Shown here piece after piece: positions 45,145-54,841 of a DNA stretch of 64,000 nucleotides; position 1 is the stretch's first letter, and every line of letters begins with the position of its first letter. The notes below the pieces were generated by a model. The model was not told the origin of the DNA. It worked only from the letters and a program-made list of their open reading frames with translations, and ran no database searches. The stretch lies in NCBI RefSeq assembly GCF_000969985.1, contig NZ_CP009526.1, positions 620,001 through 684,000 of the forward strand. The letters are read 5' to 3'. This DNA is from Methanosarcina barkeri str. Wiesmoor. Lineage in GTDB: Archaea > Halobacteriota > Methanosarcinia > Methanosarcinales > Methanosarcinaceae. The position numbers and the translations under genes were made by a program.

Positions 45145-46563
45145 ATGGCAGAATTCCCATTTGAGATTTCCCCAATGTTTGAGGGAGAAAGAGTACGAAA
45201 GGATGGAATGTTTGTTGAACTCGGTGGTCCAAAGTCCATGGGTCTGGAACTTGTCCGTGCAAAAGATCTTGACGAGATCGAAGATGACAAGGTTACAATT
45301 GTTGGTCCTGATCTCAAAGAAATGGAAGAGGGTAAAACCTACCCCTGGGCAATGATTTTCAACATCGGTGGAGAACTTGTTGAAGCTGACCTTGAGTCTG
45401 TCGTTGAAAGGCGTGTCCACGACTTCGTTAACTACTGCCAGGGCATTATGCACCTGAACCAGAGGTACGACGTCTGGATGAGAGTTTCCAAGGATACAGC
45501 TGCAAAAATGGATTCCTTCGATTCCTTCGGCAAAGCTGTCATGATGCTTTTCAAGACCGAGCTTCCCTTTATTGAGAAGATGCAGGTTACCTTCTACACC
45601 GACGAGGCTGAAGTCGAAAAACAACTGGAAGAAGCAAAGGAAATCTTCAAGATAAGAGACGCCAGGACAAAGGACCTCCACGATGAGGATGTCGATGTCT
45701 TCTATGGATGTACCCTCTGTCAGGCTTTTGCTCCCACCAACGTCTGTGTTGTTTCTCCAGACAGAATCTCCCTCTGCGGTGCAATCAACTGGTTCGACGG
45801 CCGCGCAGCCGCAAAAGTAGACCCAGAAGGTCCGCAGTTCGCAATTGAAAAGGGTGAACTTATCAATGCCGATACCGGTGAATACTCCGGTGTCAATGAG
45901 ATTGCCAAGAAACTTTCCAGTGGTGAATATGACAAGATCAACCTCCACTCCTTCTTCGAATACCCGCACACTTCTTGTGGTTGCTTTGAAGTAGTCGGAT
46001 TCTATATCCCTGAGGTTGACGGTATTGGCTGGGTTAACAGAGAATACCAGGGAATGGCACCCAATGGTCTTGGTTTCTCAACAATGGCTGGTCAGACAGG
46101 TGGCGGAAAGCAGGTCGTAGGTTTCCTCGGTATTGGTGTCAACTACTTCTACTCTCCAAAGTTCATCCAGGCTGACGGTGGCTGGAACAGAGTTGTCTGG
46201 CTCCCAGCTATGCTCAAGGAGAAGATTGCCGAAACCATTCCTGAAGACATTAAAGACAAGATCGCAACTGAGAACGATGCAACTGATATTGAATCTCTGA
46301 AGGCTTTCCTGCAGGAGAAGAACCACCCGGTCGTTGCTAACTGGGCATCTGAGGAAGAAGAGGAAGAAGAAGAGGAAGAGGAAGAAGAGGAAGCAGCTGT
46401 TTCAGCAGCTCCAATGATGATGCCATCTGCTGGCTTCCAGATGCCTGCAATGGCTTCCATGCCAATGATGTCTGGTGGCACCGGTGGAATAAAACTGACC
46501 TTCAAGAACGCCAAGATCTCCATTGACAAAATGATCGTCAGCGAGAAGAAGGAAAATAAATAA
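45145..46563 (+). CDS. cdhC: acetyl-CoA synthase beta subunit
   Basis: A 472-residue subunit with the A-cluster that makes and breaks the acetyl C-C and C-S bonds. Ligand cysteines lie in YGCTLCQAFAP, PDRISLCGAINW and HTSCGCFE. Near residue 400 is an uninterrupted run of about fifteen Glu codons (GAA/GAG), then an Ala/Met/Pro-rich linker and a terminal IKLTFKNAKISIDKMIV segment. The acidic linker probably tethers the C-terminal segment within the complex. TAGGAGG precedes ATG 45145. Confidence 0.97.
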   Translation: MAEFPFEISPMFEGERVRKDGMFVELGGPKSMGLELVRAKDLDEIEDDKVTIVGPDLKEMEEGKTYPWAMIFNIGGELVEADLESVVERRVHDFVNYCQGIMHLNQRYDVWMRVSKDTAAKMDSFDSFGKAVMMLFKTELPFIEKMQVTFYTDEAEVEKQLEEAKEIFKIRDARTKDLHDEDVDVFYGCTLCQAFAPTNVCVVSPDRISLCGAINWFDGRAAAKVDPEGPQFAIEKGELINADTGEYSGVNEIAKKLSSGEYDKINLHSFFEYPHTSCGCFEVVGFYIPEVDGIGWVNREYQGMAPNGLGFSTMAGQTGGGKQVVGFLGIGVNYFYSPKFIQADGGWNRVVWLPAMLKEKIAETIPEDIKDKIATENDATDIESLKAFLQEKNHPVVANWASEEEEEEEEEEEEEEAAVSAAPMMMPSAGFQMPAMASMPMMSGGTGGIKLTFKNAKISIDKMIVSEKKENK

Positions 46564-46619
46564 TTGAGTGACGACAGGTAATCGCCTAAAACCGAAAAAC
46601 AATCTAAAAGGGGTATTCT

Positions 46620-47381
46620 GTGACTAGAGTAATTGCAATAACGGGAAAAGGTGGGACTGGTAAAACAGCGGTAGCGGCTCTTCTTATCCGCTACCTTTCC
46701 AAAAAAGGAAAATTTCTACTGGCAGTTGATGCCGACGCAGATGCCAACCTGCCTGAAACCCTTGGCTGTGAGTCAGTTAAAACAATCGGGGATGCAAAAG
46801 AATTCTTACAAGCCGAAATCACCAAACCAAGGCCGGACAACCCCGATATGAATAAGGAAGCTATACTTAAAAGCAAGATATATGAGATTATCGAAGAAAT
46901 GTCTGGTTATGATCTTCTGGTTATGGGTAGACCCGAAGGCTCAGGTTGTTACTGCTATGTAAACAACTTGCTCAGAGGCATCATGGATCAACTAATCACA
47001 AATTATGATATGGTTGTAATTGATGCGGAGGCAGGGCTTGAGCATTTCAGCAGGAAGATTATCCGGGATATTGATGATCTCATTGTTGTAACTGATGCTT
47101 CTCGAAGGGGATTCCGGACTGCAGAGAGAATTCGTGAACTTGTAAATGAACTGGACTCAAATGTTGAAAGGATTCATGTTATTGCAAACAAAGTTACAGA
47201 TGCTAACCGCAATAAGATCGAAGAACTTGCCGGAGACCTGAAATTCAGTCTTCTAGGAATGATTCCCCTTGACTCAAAAATAGAGGAACTCGATATACGA
47301 GGGGTTCCACTAACCGAACTTCCAGATGATTCGGCTGCGGTCATTGAAATCGAAAAAATTACAAAGAAGCTGGGGTTCTGA
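46620..47381 (+). CDS. cooC: CO dehydrogenase nickel-insertion ATPase (CooC-like)
   Basis: A 253-residue MinD/CooC-type P-loop ATPase starting with GTG. The deviant Walker A is GKGGTGKT (residues 9-16). The CxC metal-binding motif is in GSGCYCYVNN, and Walker B is VVIDAEAGLEHFS. It is expected to dimerise, bind nickel and load it into the CdhA C-cluster. It sits between cdhC and cdhD. The spacing to cdhD (580 bp) is much larger than between other genes of the operon, and holds a decayed cdhD fragment. Confidence 0.93.
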   Translation: MTRVIAITGKGGTGKTAVAALLIRYLSKKGKFLLAVDADADANLPETLGCESVKTIGDAKEFLQAEITKPRPDNPDMNKEAILKSKIYEIIEEMSGYDLLVMGRPEGSGCYCYVNNLLRGIMDQLITNYDMVVIDAEAGLEHFSRKIIRDIDDLIVVTDASRRGFRTAERIRELVNELDSNVERIHVIANKVTDANRNKIEELAGDLKFSLLGMIPLDSKIEELDIRGVPLTELPDDSAAVIEIEKITKKLGF

Positions 47382-47427
47382 TCTCCGAGATTTTCAGTAA
47401 TTAACTTACCAAAGGAATGTGAGCATT

Positions 47428-47646
47428 ATGACCACAAAAATAAAATTATTAGATCTAAAAATGACTGAAAGTCTGGATATAGAACCCTCGAAGGGATAAA
47501 TATAGAGGATAAATATAGAGGGAGAAATTGAGATCAATCTGGAATCAGGCGGAGTTAATCCGCAAATGGGAGCATTTCTCGGGCAGGAAAGCGCACAGAT
47601 AGCTAATCACCTTGCAAGTATTTCAAACCTGCTTGGGATAAGGTGA
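47428..47646 (+). pseudogene. decayed duplicate of the cdhD 5' end
   Basis: From ATG 47428 the sequence reads MTTKIKLLDLKMTESLDIEP, meets a stop, and after a small tandem duplication (GATAAATATAGAG twice, about 47496-47521) continues EGEIEINLESGGVNPQMGAF and LGQESAQIANHLASISNLLG to a stop at about 47644. It parallels CdhD residues 1-67 ([50 protein letters not shown]). So a second cdhD copy once stood, or a partial duplication arose, in front of the intact gene. Confidence 0.85.
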
Positions 47647-47961
47647 TCTTGGAAGTTCAGATATTTCAAAAGTTCCAAAAAAACGTTTATTCAGTGGTTA
47701 AAAATTAATTTTGTAGGATTTACGCACTTGAAATACAAAATCAAGCACAATTGACATTACTGTCTAATGTATGTTTTATAGGGTTGTTGATTTAATGCTG
47801 TTGAGTTTTCATTCCAACCGCGTAAGTCCGATTTTGGTCTAAATGAATAATGCAACACTCCTCTTAATTCAAAAAATGGTATAACAGTTAAAGTTCTGGG
47901 ATAAAAAGTCACTCATGAATGTTTAAAATAAAGGGAATATTACGGAAATGGTGAGGTTTAC
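47647..47961. other. intergenic region before cdhD
   Basis: AT-rich, no gene seen. GGTGAGG lies about nine bases before the cdhD ATG. No obvious terminator between cooC and cdhD, so read-through is likely, but the length would allow a separate promoter. Confidence 0.4.
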
Positions 47962-49278
47962 ATGGCAAAGAAAGTTAAGTTATCAGATATGACAGACATG
48001 TTCAAGGACATGGAGATATTGGCCCTTGAAGGTGTAACCATTGAAGGGGACATTGAGCTTGATCTTAGTGGACTCGGAGGTGGCTTTGACCCGATGCTTG
48101 CTGCTCTCCTTGGGCAGGAGAATGCAGTACTTGCACAGCACTTCGCAAGACTTGCTAGCATGTTTGGTGTCCCTGTAGGTTTTGGTGCCCCTGCCGCTGG
48201 TGCTCCTGCAATTTCTCCTGCTCTTGCAGCCCCGAAACTTAAGGATCTCATTCCTGCCAAATTCGATGTTGCAAACATTGCAGAATGGGCAAGCCAGATT
48301 CAGGAAGTCCCAATAGGCAACACCTCTGCCGACGGCGGCAGCCGTGGCAAGAGGGTCATGCTCGGTGGCGAGAAAGCTCTTCCTTTCTTCCCTGACGCCC
48401 CAATGCCCAACAGGAACCAGGTTACCATTGATGTATTCGATATGAGAATTGGTCTTGCAAAAGCTGTCAAGGTGAACTATGATGAAGTAATGGACAGCCC
48501 TGGAGAATGGGCAAAGAAGAATGTTGAGAAGTTCAACGCCGACATGATTACAATCCACCTGATCTCAACAGACCCACTGATTAAGGATACACCTGCAAAG
48601 GAAGCAGCCAAGACTGTAGAAGAAGTACTGCAGGCTGTTGATGTTCCAATCGCAATCGGCGGTTCAGGTAATCCACAGAAAGACCCCGAGGTTCTTGCAA
48701 AAGCTGCCGAAGTTGCCGAAGGCGAGCGCTGCCTCATTGCATCTGCCAGCCTGAACCTCGACTATGCCAAGATTGCGGAAGCTGCATTAAAGTATGACCA
48801 CGATGTTCTGTCCTGGACCCAGCTTGATATGAACTCACAGAAAGAACTTAACAGGAAGCTCATGAAGCAGTGCAACGTTCCAAGAGACAGGATCATCATG
48901 GACCCAACCACTGCCGCCCTCGGTTATGGTCTCGACTATGCCTACACCAACATGGAGCGTATCCGCCTTGCCGCCCTTATGGGTGACGATGAACTGACTT
49001 TCCCAATGTCTTCTGGTACCACTAACGCCTGGGGTGCCCGTGAGTCCTGGATGGTTAGCTCCCCACTGAAGGAAGATTCTGACTGGGGTCCCAGAGAGTA
49101 CAGAGGTCCTATCTGGGAAATCATTACAGGTCTGTCCCTTGCCATTGCAGGAAACGACCTCTTCATGATGATGCACCCAACATCAGTTGCTGTCCTGAAG
49201 CAGATTACCCAGACATTATTTGGTTCAATGGAGGCAGAGCCTGTTGACATTGCTAACTGGATCGGAGCGGAGGTGTAA
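47962..49278 (+). CDS. cdhD: acetyl-CoA decarbonylase/synthase corrinoid delta subunit
   Basis: A 438-residue small subunit of the corrinoid iron-sulfur protein. After an N-terminal region ending in an Ala/Pro/Gly-rich linker ([17 protein letters not shown]), the TIM-barrel includes [25 protein letters not shown], and [15 protein letters not shown]. With CdhE it carries the methyl group between tetrahydrosarcinapterin and the A-cluster. cdhE begins three bases after its stop. Confidence 0.97.
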   Translation: MAKKVKLSDMTDMFKDMEILALEGVTIEGDIELDLSGLGGGFDPMLAALLGQENAVLAQHFARLASMFGVPVGFGAPAAGAPAISPALAAPKLKDLIPAKFDVANIAEWASQIQEVPIGNTSADGGSRGKRVMLGGEKALPFFPDAPMPNRNQVTIDVFDMRIGLAKAVKVNYDEVMDSPGEWAKKNVEKFNADMITIHLISTDPLIKDTPAKEAAKTVEEVLQAVDVPIAIGGSGNPQKDPEVLAKAAEVAEGERCLIASASLNLDYAKIAEAALKYDHDVLSWTQLDMNSQKELNRKLMKQCNVPRDRIIMDPTTAALGYGLDYAYTNMERIRLAALMGDDELTFPMSSGTTNAWGARESWMVSSPLKEDSDWGPREYRGPIWEIITGLSLAIAGNDLFMMMHPTSVAVLKQITQTLFGSMEAEPVDIANWIGAEV

Positions 49279-49281
49279 AAC

Positions 49282-50691
49282 ATGAAGATAAACAGCCCAT
49301 TAGAAGCTTACAAATACCTCCCGCAGACCAACTGTGGAGAATGTGGTGAAGCAACCTGTATGGCATTTGCTTCCAAGCTGATAGACAGGTCCGGAAAGAC
49401 AGCAGACTGCTCACCTTTGATGAAAGAGAAGAAGTTTGCAAAGAAGCTTGCAGAACTTGACAGGCTCCTTGCACCTGAGATTCGTGAAATTGAAATCGGA
49501 GTGGGTGACAGAGCAGTCAAGATCGGTGGTGACGATGTTCTTTACCGTCACAAATTGACCTTCTTCAACAAAACGAAGATGTTCTTCGATGTTACTGACA
49601 CAATGGAAGAAGCTGCCCTTGTTGAAAGAGTAAAGAATATTGCTAACTTCCGTAAGTTCTATGTCGGTCGCAACCTGCTCCTTGACGGTGTGGCAATCAG
49701 GTCCGTATCAAACGATCCTGCAAAGTTCGCAGCCGCTGTTAAGAAAGTTGCAGAAGTTGGCATGCCAATGATCTTCTGTTCCTTTAACCCTGCAGTTCTT
49801 AAAGCAGGACTTGAAGCCGCAAAGGATGCAAACCCACTGCTCTACGCTGCAAACAAGGACAATTGGAAGGAAGTAGGCGAACTAGCCCTTGAATACAATG
49901 TGCCTGTCGTTGTTTCAGCTATAAATGACCTTGATGGCCTTAAGACTCTTGCAAAAACCTTTGCAGAGGCAGGTATTAAGGACATTGTCCTTGACCCCGG
50001 AACTTATCCAACTGGTAAAAGCATGAAGGAATCCTTTACCAACTTCCTGAAGATCAGGAGAGCAGGTATTATGGGAGATACCGAGATCGCATATCCGATC
50101 ATGGCTCTGCCGTTTACTGCCTGGATGGCTGGAATTTCCGACCCTGTCAGCGCCTCATACTGGGAAACTGCAATGGCTGCCGTATTTACTATCAGGTACG
50201 GTGACATTATGATTCTCCACAGTATGGAGCCATATGCCACGCTGCCTGAAGTCCACCTGGCCGAGACAATCTACACTGACCCAAGGACTCCTGTAGCTGT
50301 GGACTCAAAGATGTACAAGGTAGGAAACCCAACAGCGGACTCACCTGTGCTCTTCACCACAAACTTCGCTCTGACTTACTATACAGTAGAGAGCGACCTT
50401 TCCTCAAACGACATCGACTGCTATCTGCTTGCAGTTGACACCGATGGTATTGGTGTGGAAGCCTCTGTTGCCGGTGGGCAGCTGACTGCTGACAAAGTAA
50501 AGGATGCCTTTGATAAATCAGGCTTTGACCTTAAGAAGGATGTTACCCATAACAGTGTAATCATTCCTGGTCTGGCTGCACGTCTACAGGGCGACCTTGA
50601 GGACAAACTGGGCGCAAATATTCTTGTGGGCCCAATGGACTCCGGAAGGCTGCCTGGCTTTATGGAGAAGAACTGGCCTCCAAAGAAATAA
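49282..50691 (+). CDS. cdhE: acetyl-CoA decarbonylase/synthase corrinoid Fe-S gamma subunit
   Basis: A 469-residue large subunit of the corrinoid iron-sulfur protein. The N-terminal [4Fe-4S] domain has Cys18, Cys21, Cys26 and Cys43 (NCGECGEATC ... DCSPL). A TIM-barrel follows (FCSFNPAVLKAGLEAAKD, VVVSAINDLDGLK) and the C-terminal part is the cobalamin-binding domain (VEASVAGGQLTADKVKDAF, IIPGLAARLQGDL). It reduces and holds the corrinoid cofactor in methyl transfer. Last gene of the operon, followed by a strong hairpin. Confidence 0.97.
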   Translation: MKINSPLEAYKYLPQTNCGECGEATCMAFASKLIDRSGKTADCSPLMKEKKFAKKLAELDRLLAPEIREIEIGVGDRAVKIGGDDVLYRHKLTFFNKTKMFFDVTDTMEEAALVERVKNIANFRKFYVGRNLLLDGVAIRSVSNDPAKFAAAVKKVAEVGMPMIFCSFNPAVLKAGLEAAKDANPLLYAANKDNWKEVGELALEYNVPVVVSAINDLDGLKTLAKTFAEAGIKDIVLDPGTYPTGKSMKESFTNFLKIRRAGIMGDTEIAYPIMALPFTAWMAGISDPVSASYWETAMAAVFTIRYGDIMILHSMEPYATLPEVHLAETIYTDPRTPVAVDSKMYKVGNPTADSPVLFTTNFALTYYTVESDLSSNDIDCYLLAVDTDGIGVEASVAGGQLTADKVKDAFDKSGFDLKKDVTHNSVIIPGLAARLQGDLEDKLGANILVGPMDSGRLPGFMEKNWPPKK

Positions 50692-50717
50692 TCAGAAAAT
50701 AAAGTTGAATATTAATA

Positions 50718-50740
50718 TTCCGTGTCATAAAGACACGGAA
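50718..50740 (+). terminator. cdh operon terminator hairpin
   Basis: TTCCGTGTC (50718-50726) and GACACGGAA (50732-50740) form a perfect 9-bp stem with a 5-nt loop, 27 bp after the cdhE stop. Confidence 0.75.
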
Positions 50741-51205
50741 TAACATTTATTGGAACTTTTACAAAACGTAATTGTTGACTTATTGTTGACTTATTGTTGA
50801 CTTTCCGGATAGAATTAATAGCAAGAAATCTTATGCAGTTTCTGTTCTAATGTTTCTTTGTGAAACTTCCATTTTCAATTTGGATATATGTAATTTTCAT
50901 TGCTGCCCCGAGTTTACGTTAGACGTCGATGAGCTGATGCCATTTCCCGTTAAATCAAAAAAGTGGAGAAAACGGAGCATAAAAGTTTCGTCTAAATAAA
51001 CTCTCCTATATGCGGTTCGGTGTAGTCTATTGGAACTGGGATAAATTTTCAGTAATTTCTGAAGCCCGTCAGAAGGCTAGATCCTGCAAACTACTTAGTA
51101 CCTCGGAAAGCATAACTGTATGTTCTCCTTCGAAACTTCTTGGAGGTCTCAGAGGATTTTTGGAAACGAGATTCTGTGAACATTACACACGTTCCGGGAT
51201 TGAAA
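50741..51205. other. intergenic region with repeat A copy 2
   Basis: Contains three tandem copies of TTATTGTTGACT-type sequence near 50771-50804 and repeat A copy 2 at 51014-51205. No gene recognised. Confidence 0.5.
51014..51205. repeat. dispersed repeat A, copy 2
   Basis: Starts GGTTCGGTGTAGTCT and contains GATAAATTTTCAGTAA, TCTGAAGCCCGTCAGAAGG and TGCAAACTACTTAGTACCTC, then CTTCGAAACTTCTTGGAGGT, which is also in copy 3. It abuts the 3' end of the acetolactate synthase gene at 51206. Confidence 0.7.
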
Positions 51206-52957
51206 TTAAATAGGCTGCATCAGTTGACCCAACTTGTTGGTGAGCTTAATATTCTCGGAATAGTCGACCGGACAGACAACCACTGAGACCACGTCTTCGG
51301 CAAGTGCTTTCTTGAGCGTTGGTAAGAGGTCAGCCGCCGCCTCAATGAAATAGCCCTTAGCCCCAAAGCTCTCAGCGTACTTGACAAAGTCCGGGTTACC
51401 GAAATCGACAAAGGAATGATGACCCAGTTCCAAGTCCATCTTCCATTTGATCAGGCCATAGGCACCGTCAACCCAAATAAGTACGACGAACGGAATATGC
51501 TCACGTATCGCAGTCTCCAACTCCTGGGAATTCATCAGAAAACTGCCATCACCTGTCACGGCGAGCACTTTCCGGTCAGGATAAGCTAGCTTCGCGCCGA
51601 TTGCACCGGGCACAGCAAATGCCATCGTTGATAAACCATTCGAGATCACGCAAGTATTCGGCTGATTCGTCGGATAGAGACGGGCCATCCACATTTTCAG
51701 GGAGCCGGTATCAACCAGCGCGATGTCCGAATCCCCCATAGCTGCACGGATATCGGATACAAGTCGCTGCGGTTTGACGGGATATGCATCGGCATGTGCC
51801 CCATCCTCGAGCTCTTCCTTGAGCAGGTTCCTGATTTTCCGGTCAGCGGCATCCAAACCTTCTTTCGGAGTTACTATTGCGGCCAGTTTATCAAGCGCAT
51901 CTGAGATGTTCCCCTCAACGCTGACGGTGACAGGATAGTGAGTGTCGATCTCAGCCGGATATCGATGCAGATGCAGAATTTTCTTGTCGGCATTTGGGTT
52001 CATGCGGACGGGATCGAACTCCTGGAGGTCGTAGCCGACGCAAACTATCACGTCCGCTTCATCAAATCCGAAGTTCACGTAGTCGTGTTTCATGAAACCC
52101 ATGGTACCCAGGGAGTTAGGATGGTTATCAGGGAAAATACCCTTGCCCATAAACGTAGTTGCGACCGGAATCCGAAGGCGTTCGGAGAATCGGACAAGTG
52201 CGTCCCCAGCGTGGTCTCGCACTGCGCCGTGGCCTGCGAGGATAATTGGTTTGGTCGCCGCTTGCAGGACGTGCGAAGCGTACGCAATCTGTGAGGGGCC
52301 TGGCATACTGTCTGCTTCGTAGGACTGAGAAAGAGGACGCAAGCCGGTGAGGCCCGAAATTGCCTCTACATCCTCAGGAACGCACAGATAAACGGCGCCT
52401 GGCCGCTCAGTTTTTGCTTTCTCGAACGCTTCTCGCACCATTTCGGGTATGGCAGCGGAACCGACAATCATTCCAGCCCATTTAGTAATCGGTTTGAACA
52501 TGCTTAGCAGATCTACAACCTGATGTGTTTCCTTATAGATGCGGTTGAGGCCGACTTGGGCGCTGATTGCCACTAAGGGAGTGCTGTCTGTGAAGGCATC
52601 GGCGGTTCCCAGAAGCAGATTGATTGCACCCGGTCCCAGCGTGGATATACACACCCCCGCTTTGCCCGTGACGCGGCCATAGATATCGGCCATGAAAGAC
52701 GCGCCCTGCTCATGACGCACCACTATGAAGCGAATAGTTGAGTCCTTCACGGCGTCGACGAACCTGATGTTTTCCTCGCCGGGTAGCCCAAAAATATACT
52801 CTACGCCCTCGTTCTCGAGGCACTGGACAATGAGCTGAGCTGTGGTGAGAGTGATGTCTTCTGGCATGATCTTCTCCTTTGTGTTCTGACTCTTGTCCTC
52901 CGAGCTGGCGCCTCTGTGGGCGGTCTCGGCTTCATGTTGATGTCTAAGAATTTCCAT
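51206..52957 (-). CDS. alsS: acetolactate synthase, catabolic type
   Basis: A 583-residue (or 553-residue) TPP enzyme. The activating Glu is in VVRHEQGASFMADIYG, the catabolic-type loop is YKETHQVVDLLSMFKPITKW, and the TPP motif is GDGSFLMN. It should condense two pyruvates to acetolactate and CO2. Two starts both have good ribosome binding sites: ATG 52957 (AGGAGG) and ATG 52867 (AAAGGAG); the 30 extra residues are polar and unlike the family, so 52867 is the more likely start. The higher-GC codon use and bacterial resemblance suggest transfer. No acetolactate decarboxylase gene is in the window. Confidence 0.88.
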   Translation of the reverse strand: MEILRHQHEAETAHRGASSEDKSQNTKEKIMPEDITLTTAQLIVQCLENEGVEYIFGLPGEENIRFVDAVKDSTIRFIVVRHEQGASFMADIYGRVTGKAGVCISTLGPGAINLLLGTADAFTDSTPLVAISAQVGLNRIYKETHQVVDLLSMFKPITKWAGMIVGSAAIPEMVREAFEKAKTERPGAVYLCVPEDVEAISGLTGLRPLSQSYEADSMPGPSQIAYASHVLQAATKPIILAGHGAVRDHAGDALVRFSERLRIPVATTFMGKGIFPDNHPNSLGTMGFMKHDYVNFGFDEADVIVCVGYDLQEFDPVRMNPNADKKILHLHRYPAEIDTHYPVTVSVEGNISDALDKLAAIVTPKEGLDAADRKIRNLLKEELEDGAHADAYPVKPQRLVSDIRAAMGDSDIALVDTGSLKMWMARLYPTNQPNTCVISNGLSTMAFAVPGAIGAKLAYPDRKVLAVTGDGSFLMNSQELETAIREHIPFVVLIWVDGAYGLIKWKMDLELGHHSFVDFGNPDFVKYAESFGAKGYFIEAAADLLPTLKKALAEDVVSVVVCPVDYSENIKLTNKLGQLMQPI

Positions 52958-53171
52958 CGCTTATCCTCCTATACTCTTTCTAACTACGTTATCCGCTTCG
53001 TGATGTGAGCGGGTGCACTGTATCCTCCGGCTGTAATGAGTGCATCTCGATTGGTAGTTTTTCTTATGATCCTTGTTGCTTTTCATTTCACACCCCATTT
53101 ATATGCTCACCATAATATACTCGGGTTTCTATATAATTAATTATATATTTAAAATATATGTACAAAGATTC

Positions 53172-53370
53172 TGAGTCACATCATCCATGGATCAAAGTAG
53201 GATAGTCCGTGTAGTCTTTCGCGCCTCCCACGTAGAAGATGAACTAGTTCGTCTCGTTCAGCGGTGCATTTTGCCTGAAACGCTCTGGAAGGTCAGGATT
53301 GGCCAGAAATGACACTCCAAAGGCGATCAGGTCAGCCTCGCCGTTGGCAATGGCTTCGTCCCTGCTGTTT
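53172..53370 (-). pseudogene. 3' fragment of an ene-reductase gene
   Basis: About 200 bp matching the 3' end of the intact ene-reductase gene and its downstream flank (60252-60452) at most positions, e.g. TTTCGCGCCTCCCACGTAGA and CGCTCTGGAAGGTCAGGATT. It encodes only the last 60 or so residues. It implies a second, now deleted, ene-reductase copy next to alsS, or a segmental duplication. Confidence 0.9.
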
Positions 53371-53932
53371 GGAAAATAAATCTTTGCATATCCTGTAAAC
53401 TGTTAAAAATATTTATCTACACACTTAAGGTAAAACCTATGTAAAAATGATGGGTAAAAGTGCTTTTCAGGACAAAAACAAGATCAAAACTTAACTTTGT
53501 AAAAAATGTCCTCACCTTCAAAATAAGGTTATACGGCATAAGACTAATTGATATCTATTGAATCAACAGCAGACATCGAGTGTCGGGTACTTTTATACGC
53601 TGTATATCTTTCCTGCTAAAAAATTTATGGCTATACCTTCAGAAAAAACATTTTACTATTATTTAAGAAGGTCTGAAAGTCATAGATGGGGATAAGTTTA
53701 GGTTTGAAATTGTTATACTTCTCATCGAAGAATGGTTGAGACCATCGAAGAATGGTTGAGACGAGATTTAAGGGTAGGCTAATGGTTGGAATGTTTGCGG
53801 TTGAGTTATTTAAAGCCTGATTATCGTCGTCTTGAGGTCGGAAGATGTCGGAAGTGAGAAAATGTTCTCTGAAATTCGGCAGAAAGGCGCTCCCGTCCAT
53901 GGGTGCAAATGATATCTAGGAGGCTATAAATA
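53371..53932. other. intergenic region before the first cassette-like methyltransferase
   Basis: A 20-bp unit CATCGAAGAATGGTTGAGAC is duplicated in tandem (53723-53762). From 53772 begins the junction sequence described separately. No gene recognised; a short minus-strand ORF at 53631-53900 overlaps these repeats and is not credible. Confidence 0.5.
53772..53868 (+). repeat. junction element 1 before a methyltransferase gene
   Basis: Starts GGGTAGGCTAATG (53772-53784) and ends GTCGGAAGTGAGAAAATG-TTCT (53847-53868). The end matches 18 of 22 positions at 55066-55087 and more weakly 55958-55975. Comparable starts occur at 55010 (GGGTCTAACAT) and 55918 (GGGTCTAATG). Confidence 0.5.
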
Positions 53933-54841
53933 ATGAGTGAGTATTATTGGGATACAAAACTTGATTATTTAAAAACAAGTAGGTTCTTATATTTTAATGA
54001 TGACTATCTAGAATTTCTGATTTACAAAGTATGGGGCTTTACTAATCCAATCAAAATCATTGATTTTGGTTGCGGTTTAGGTTATTTGGGTTTAAAGTTT
54101 TTACCGCTACTTCCAAAAGGGTCAACATACATTGGAATTGATAAGGGAGAGAAATTAATTGAAGAAGCAAAAGAAATATTTTCAAAGTTACCTTATGATA
54201 CTGAGTTTATTGTAAGTGATGTAGAGCAGGTTCAGTTATGGGAAATGAAATATGATGTTGCTATTTGCCAAGCGTTACTGTTGCATTTACCTAACCCTAA
54301 GGAAGTACTATTAAAAATGATTAATTGTGTAAAAAATAATGGGAAAATTATTTGCATTGAACCCCATTGGAACTCATGTATGGCTAATTTCTATATTGAT
54401 GAGCTGGAAGAGTTTAAGTCCATAAACTTAGGATTACTTCAAAAACTTTATAGAATGGATAAAAATAGAACTGGTAAAGATGGTAATATTGGGATTAAGC
54501 TACCTGTTTATATGAGGGAGTTAGGATTAAAAAATGTAAGTAGCCGGATTAGCGATTGCGTGAGATACCTAAATCCTGATCTGTGCCTTGAAGATAGGGA
54601 GTTACTATATAATTTACTGTGTAATGAAGGATTTGGCAGCGTTTGTAACAATTTAGACAACGCTGTAAAAGGTTTAGTAAATAGAGGACTGACTATTGAA
54701 GAAGCGCAAGAACAGGTAGAGTCAGAGAACTACATAAGCAGGTGCTTTAGAGAAAAAGGGCTTGAATATAACACTATATTTGCGCCAACGATGATAATTT
54801 CATATCCAACGATGATAATTTCATATGGAACAAAGGAATAA
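53933..54841 (+). CDS. class I SAM-dependent methyltransferase, AT-rich, bacterial-like
   Basis: A 302-residue methyltransferase with SAM motif DFGCGLGYLG, strand-2 acid in YIGIDKGEKL, and a post-motif LLLHLPNPKEVLLKM. A long C-terminal part is specific to its subfamily. The C-terminus contains a 7-residue duplication (PTMIISY twice) from a 21-bp tandem repeat at 54785-54826, just before the stop. AGGAGG is 12 bases before ATG 53933. Codon use is very AT-rich. Different subfamily from the four importer-linked enzymes. Substrate unknown. Confidence 0.82.
   Translation: MSEYYWDTKLDYLKTSRFLYFNDDYLEFLIYKVWGFTNPIKIIDFGCGLGYLGLKFLPLLPKGSTYIGIDKGEKLIEEAKEIFSKLPYDTEFIVSDVEQVQLWEMKYDVAICQALLLHLPNPKEVLLKMINCVKNNGKIICIEPHWNSCMANFYIDELEEFKSINLGLLQKLYRMDKNRTGKDGNIGIKLPVYMRELGLKNVSSRISDCVRYLNPDLCLEDRELLYNLLCNEGFGSVCNNLDNAVKGLVNRGLTIEEAQEQVESENYISRCFREKGLEYNTIFAPTMIISYPTMIISYGTKE

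Noticed and set aside
46347-46395. Glu codon run in cdhC as a sequencing or slippage artefact
   Set aside because: The frame is kept and the downstream C-terminal segment is normal; an acidic linker at this place is plausible for the archaeal subunit.
42365-49520. Several long open frames on the minus strand across the cdh genes
   Set aside because: They are antisense shadows of high-quality coding sequence with no family match or ribosome binding sites.
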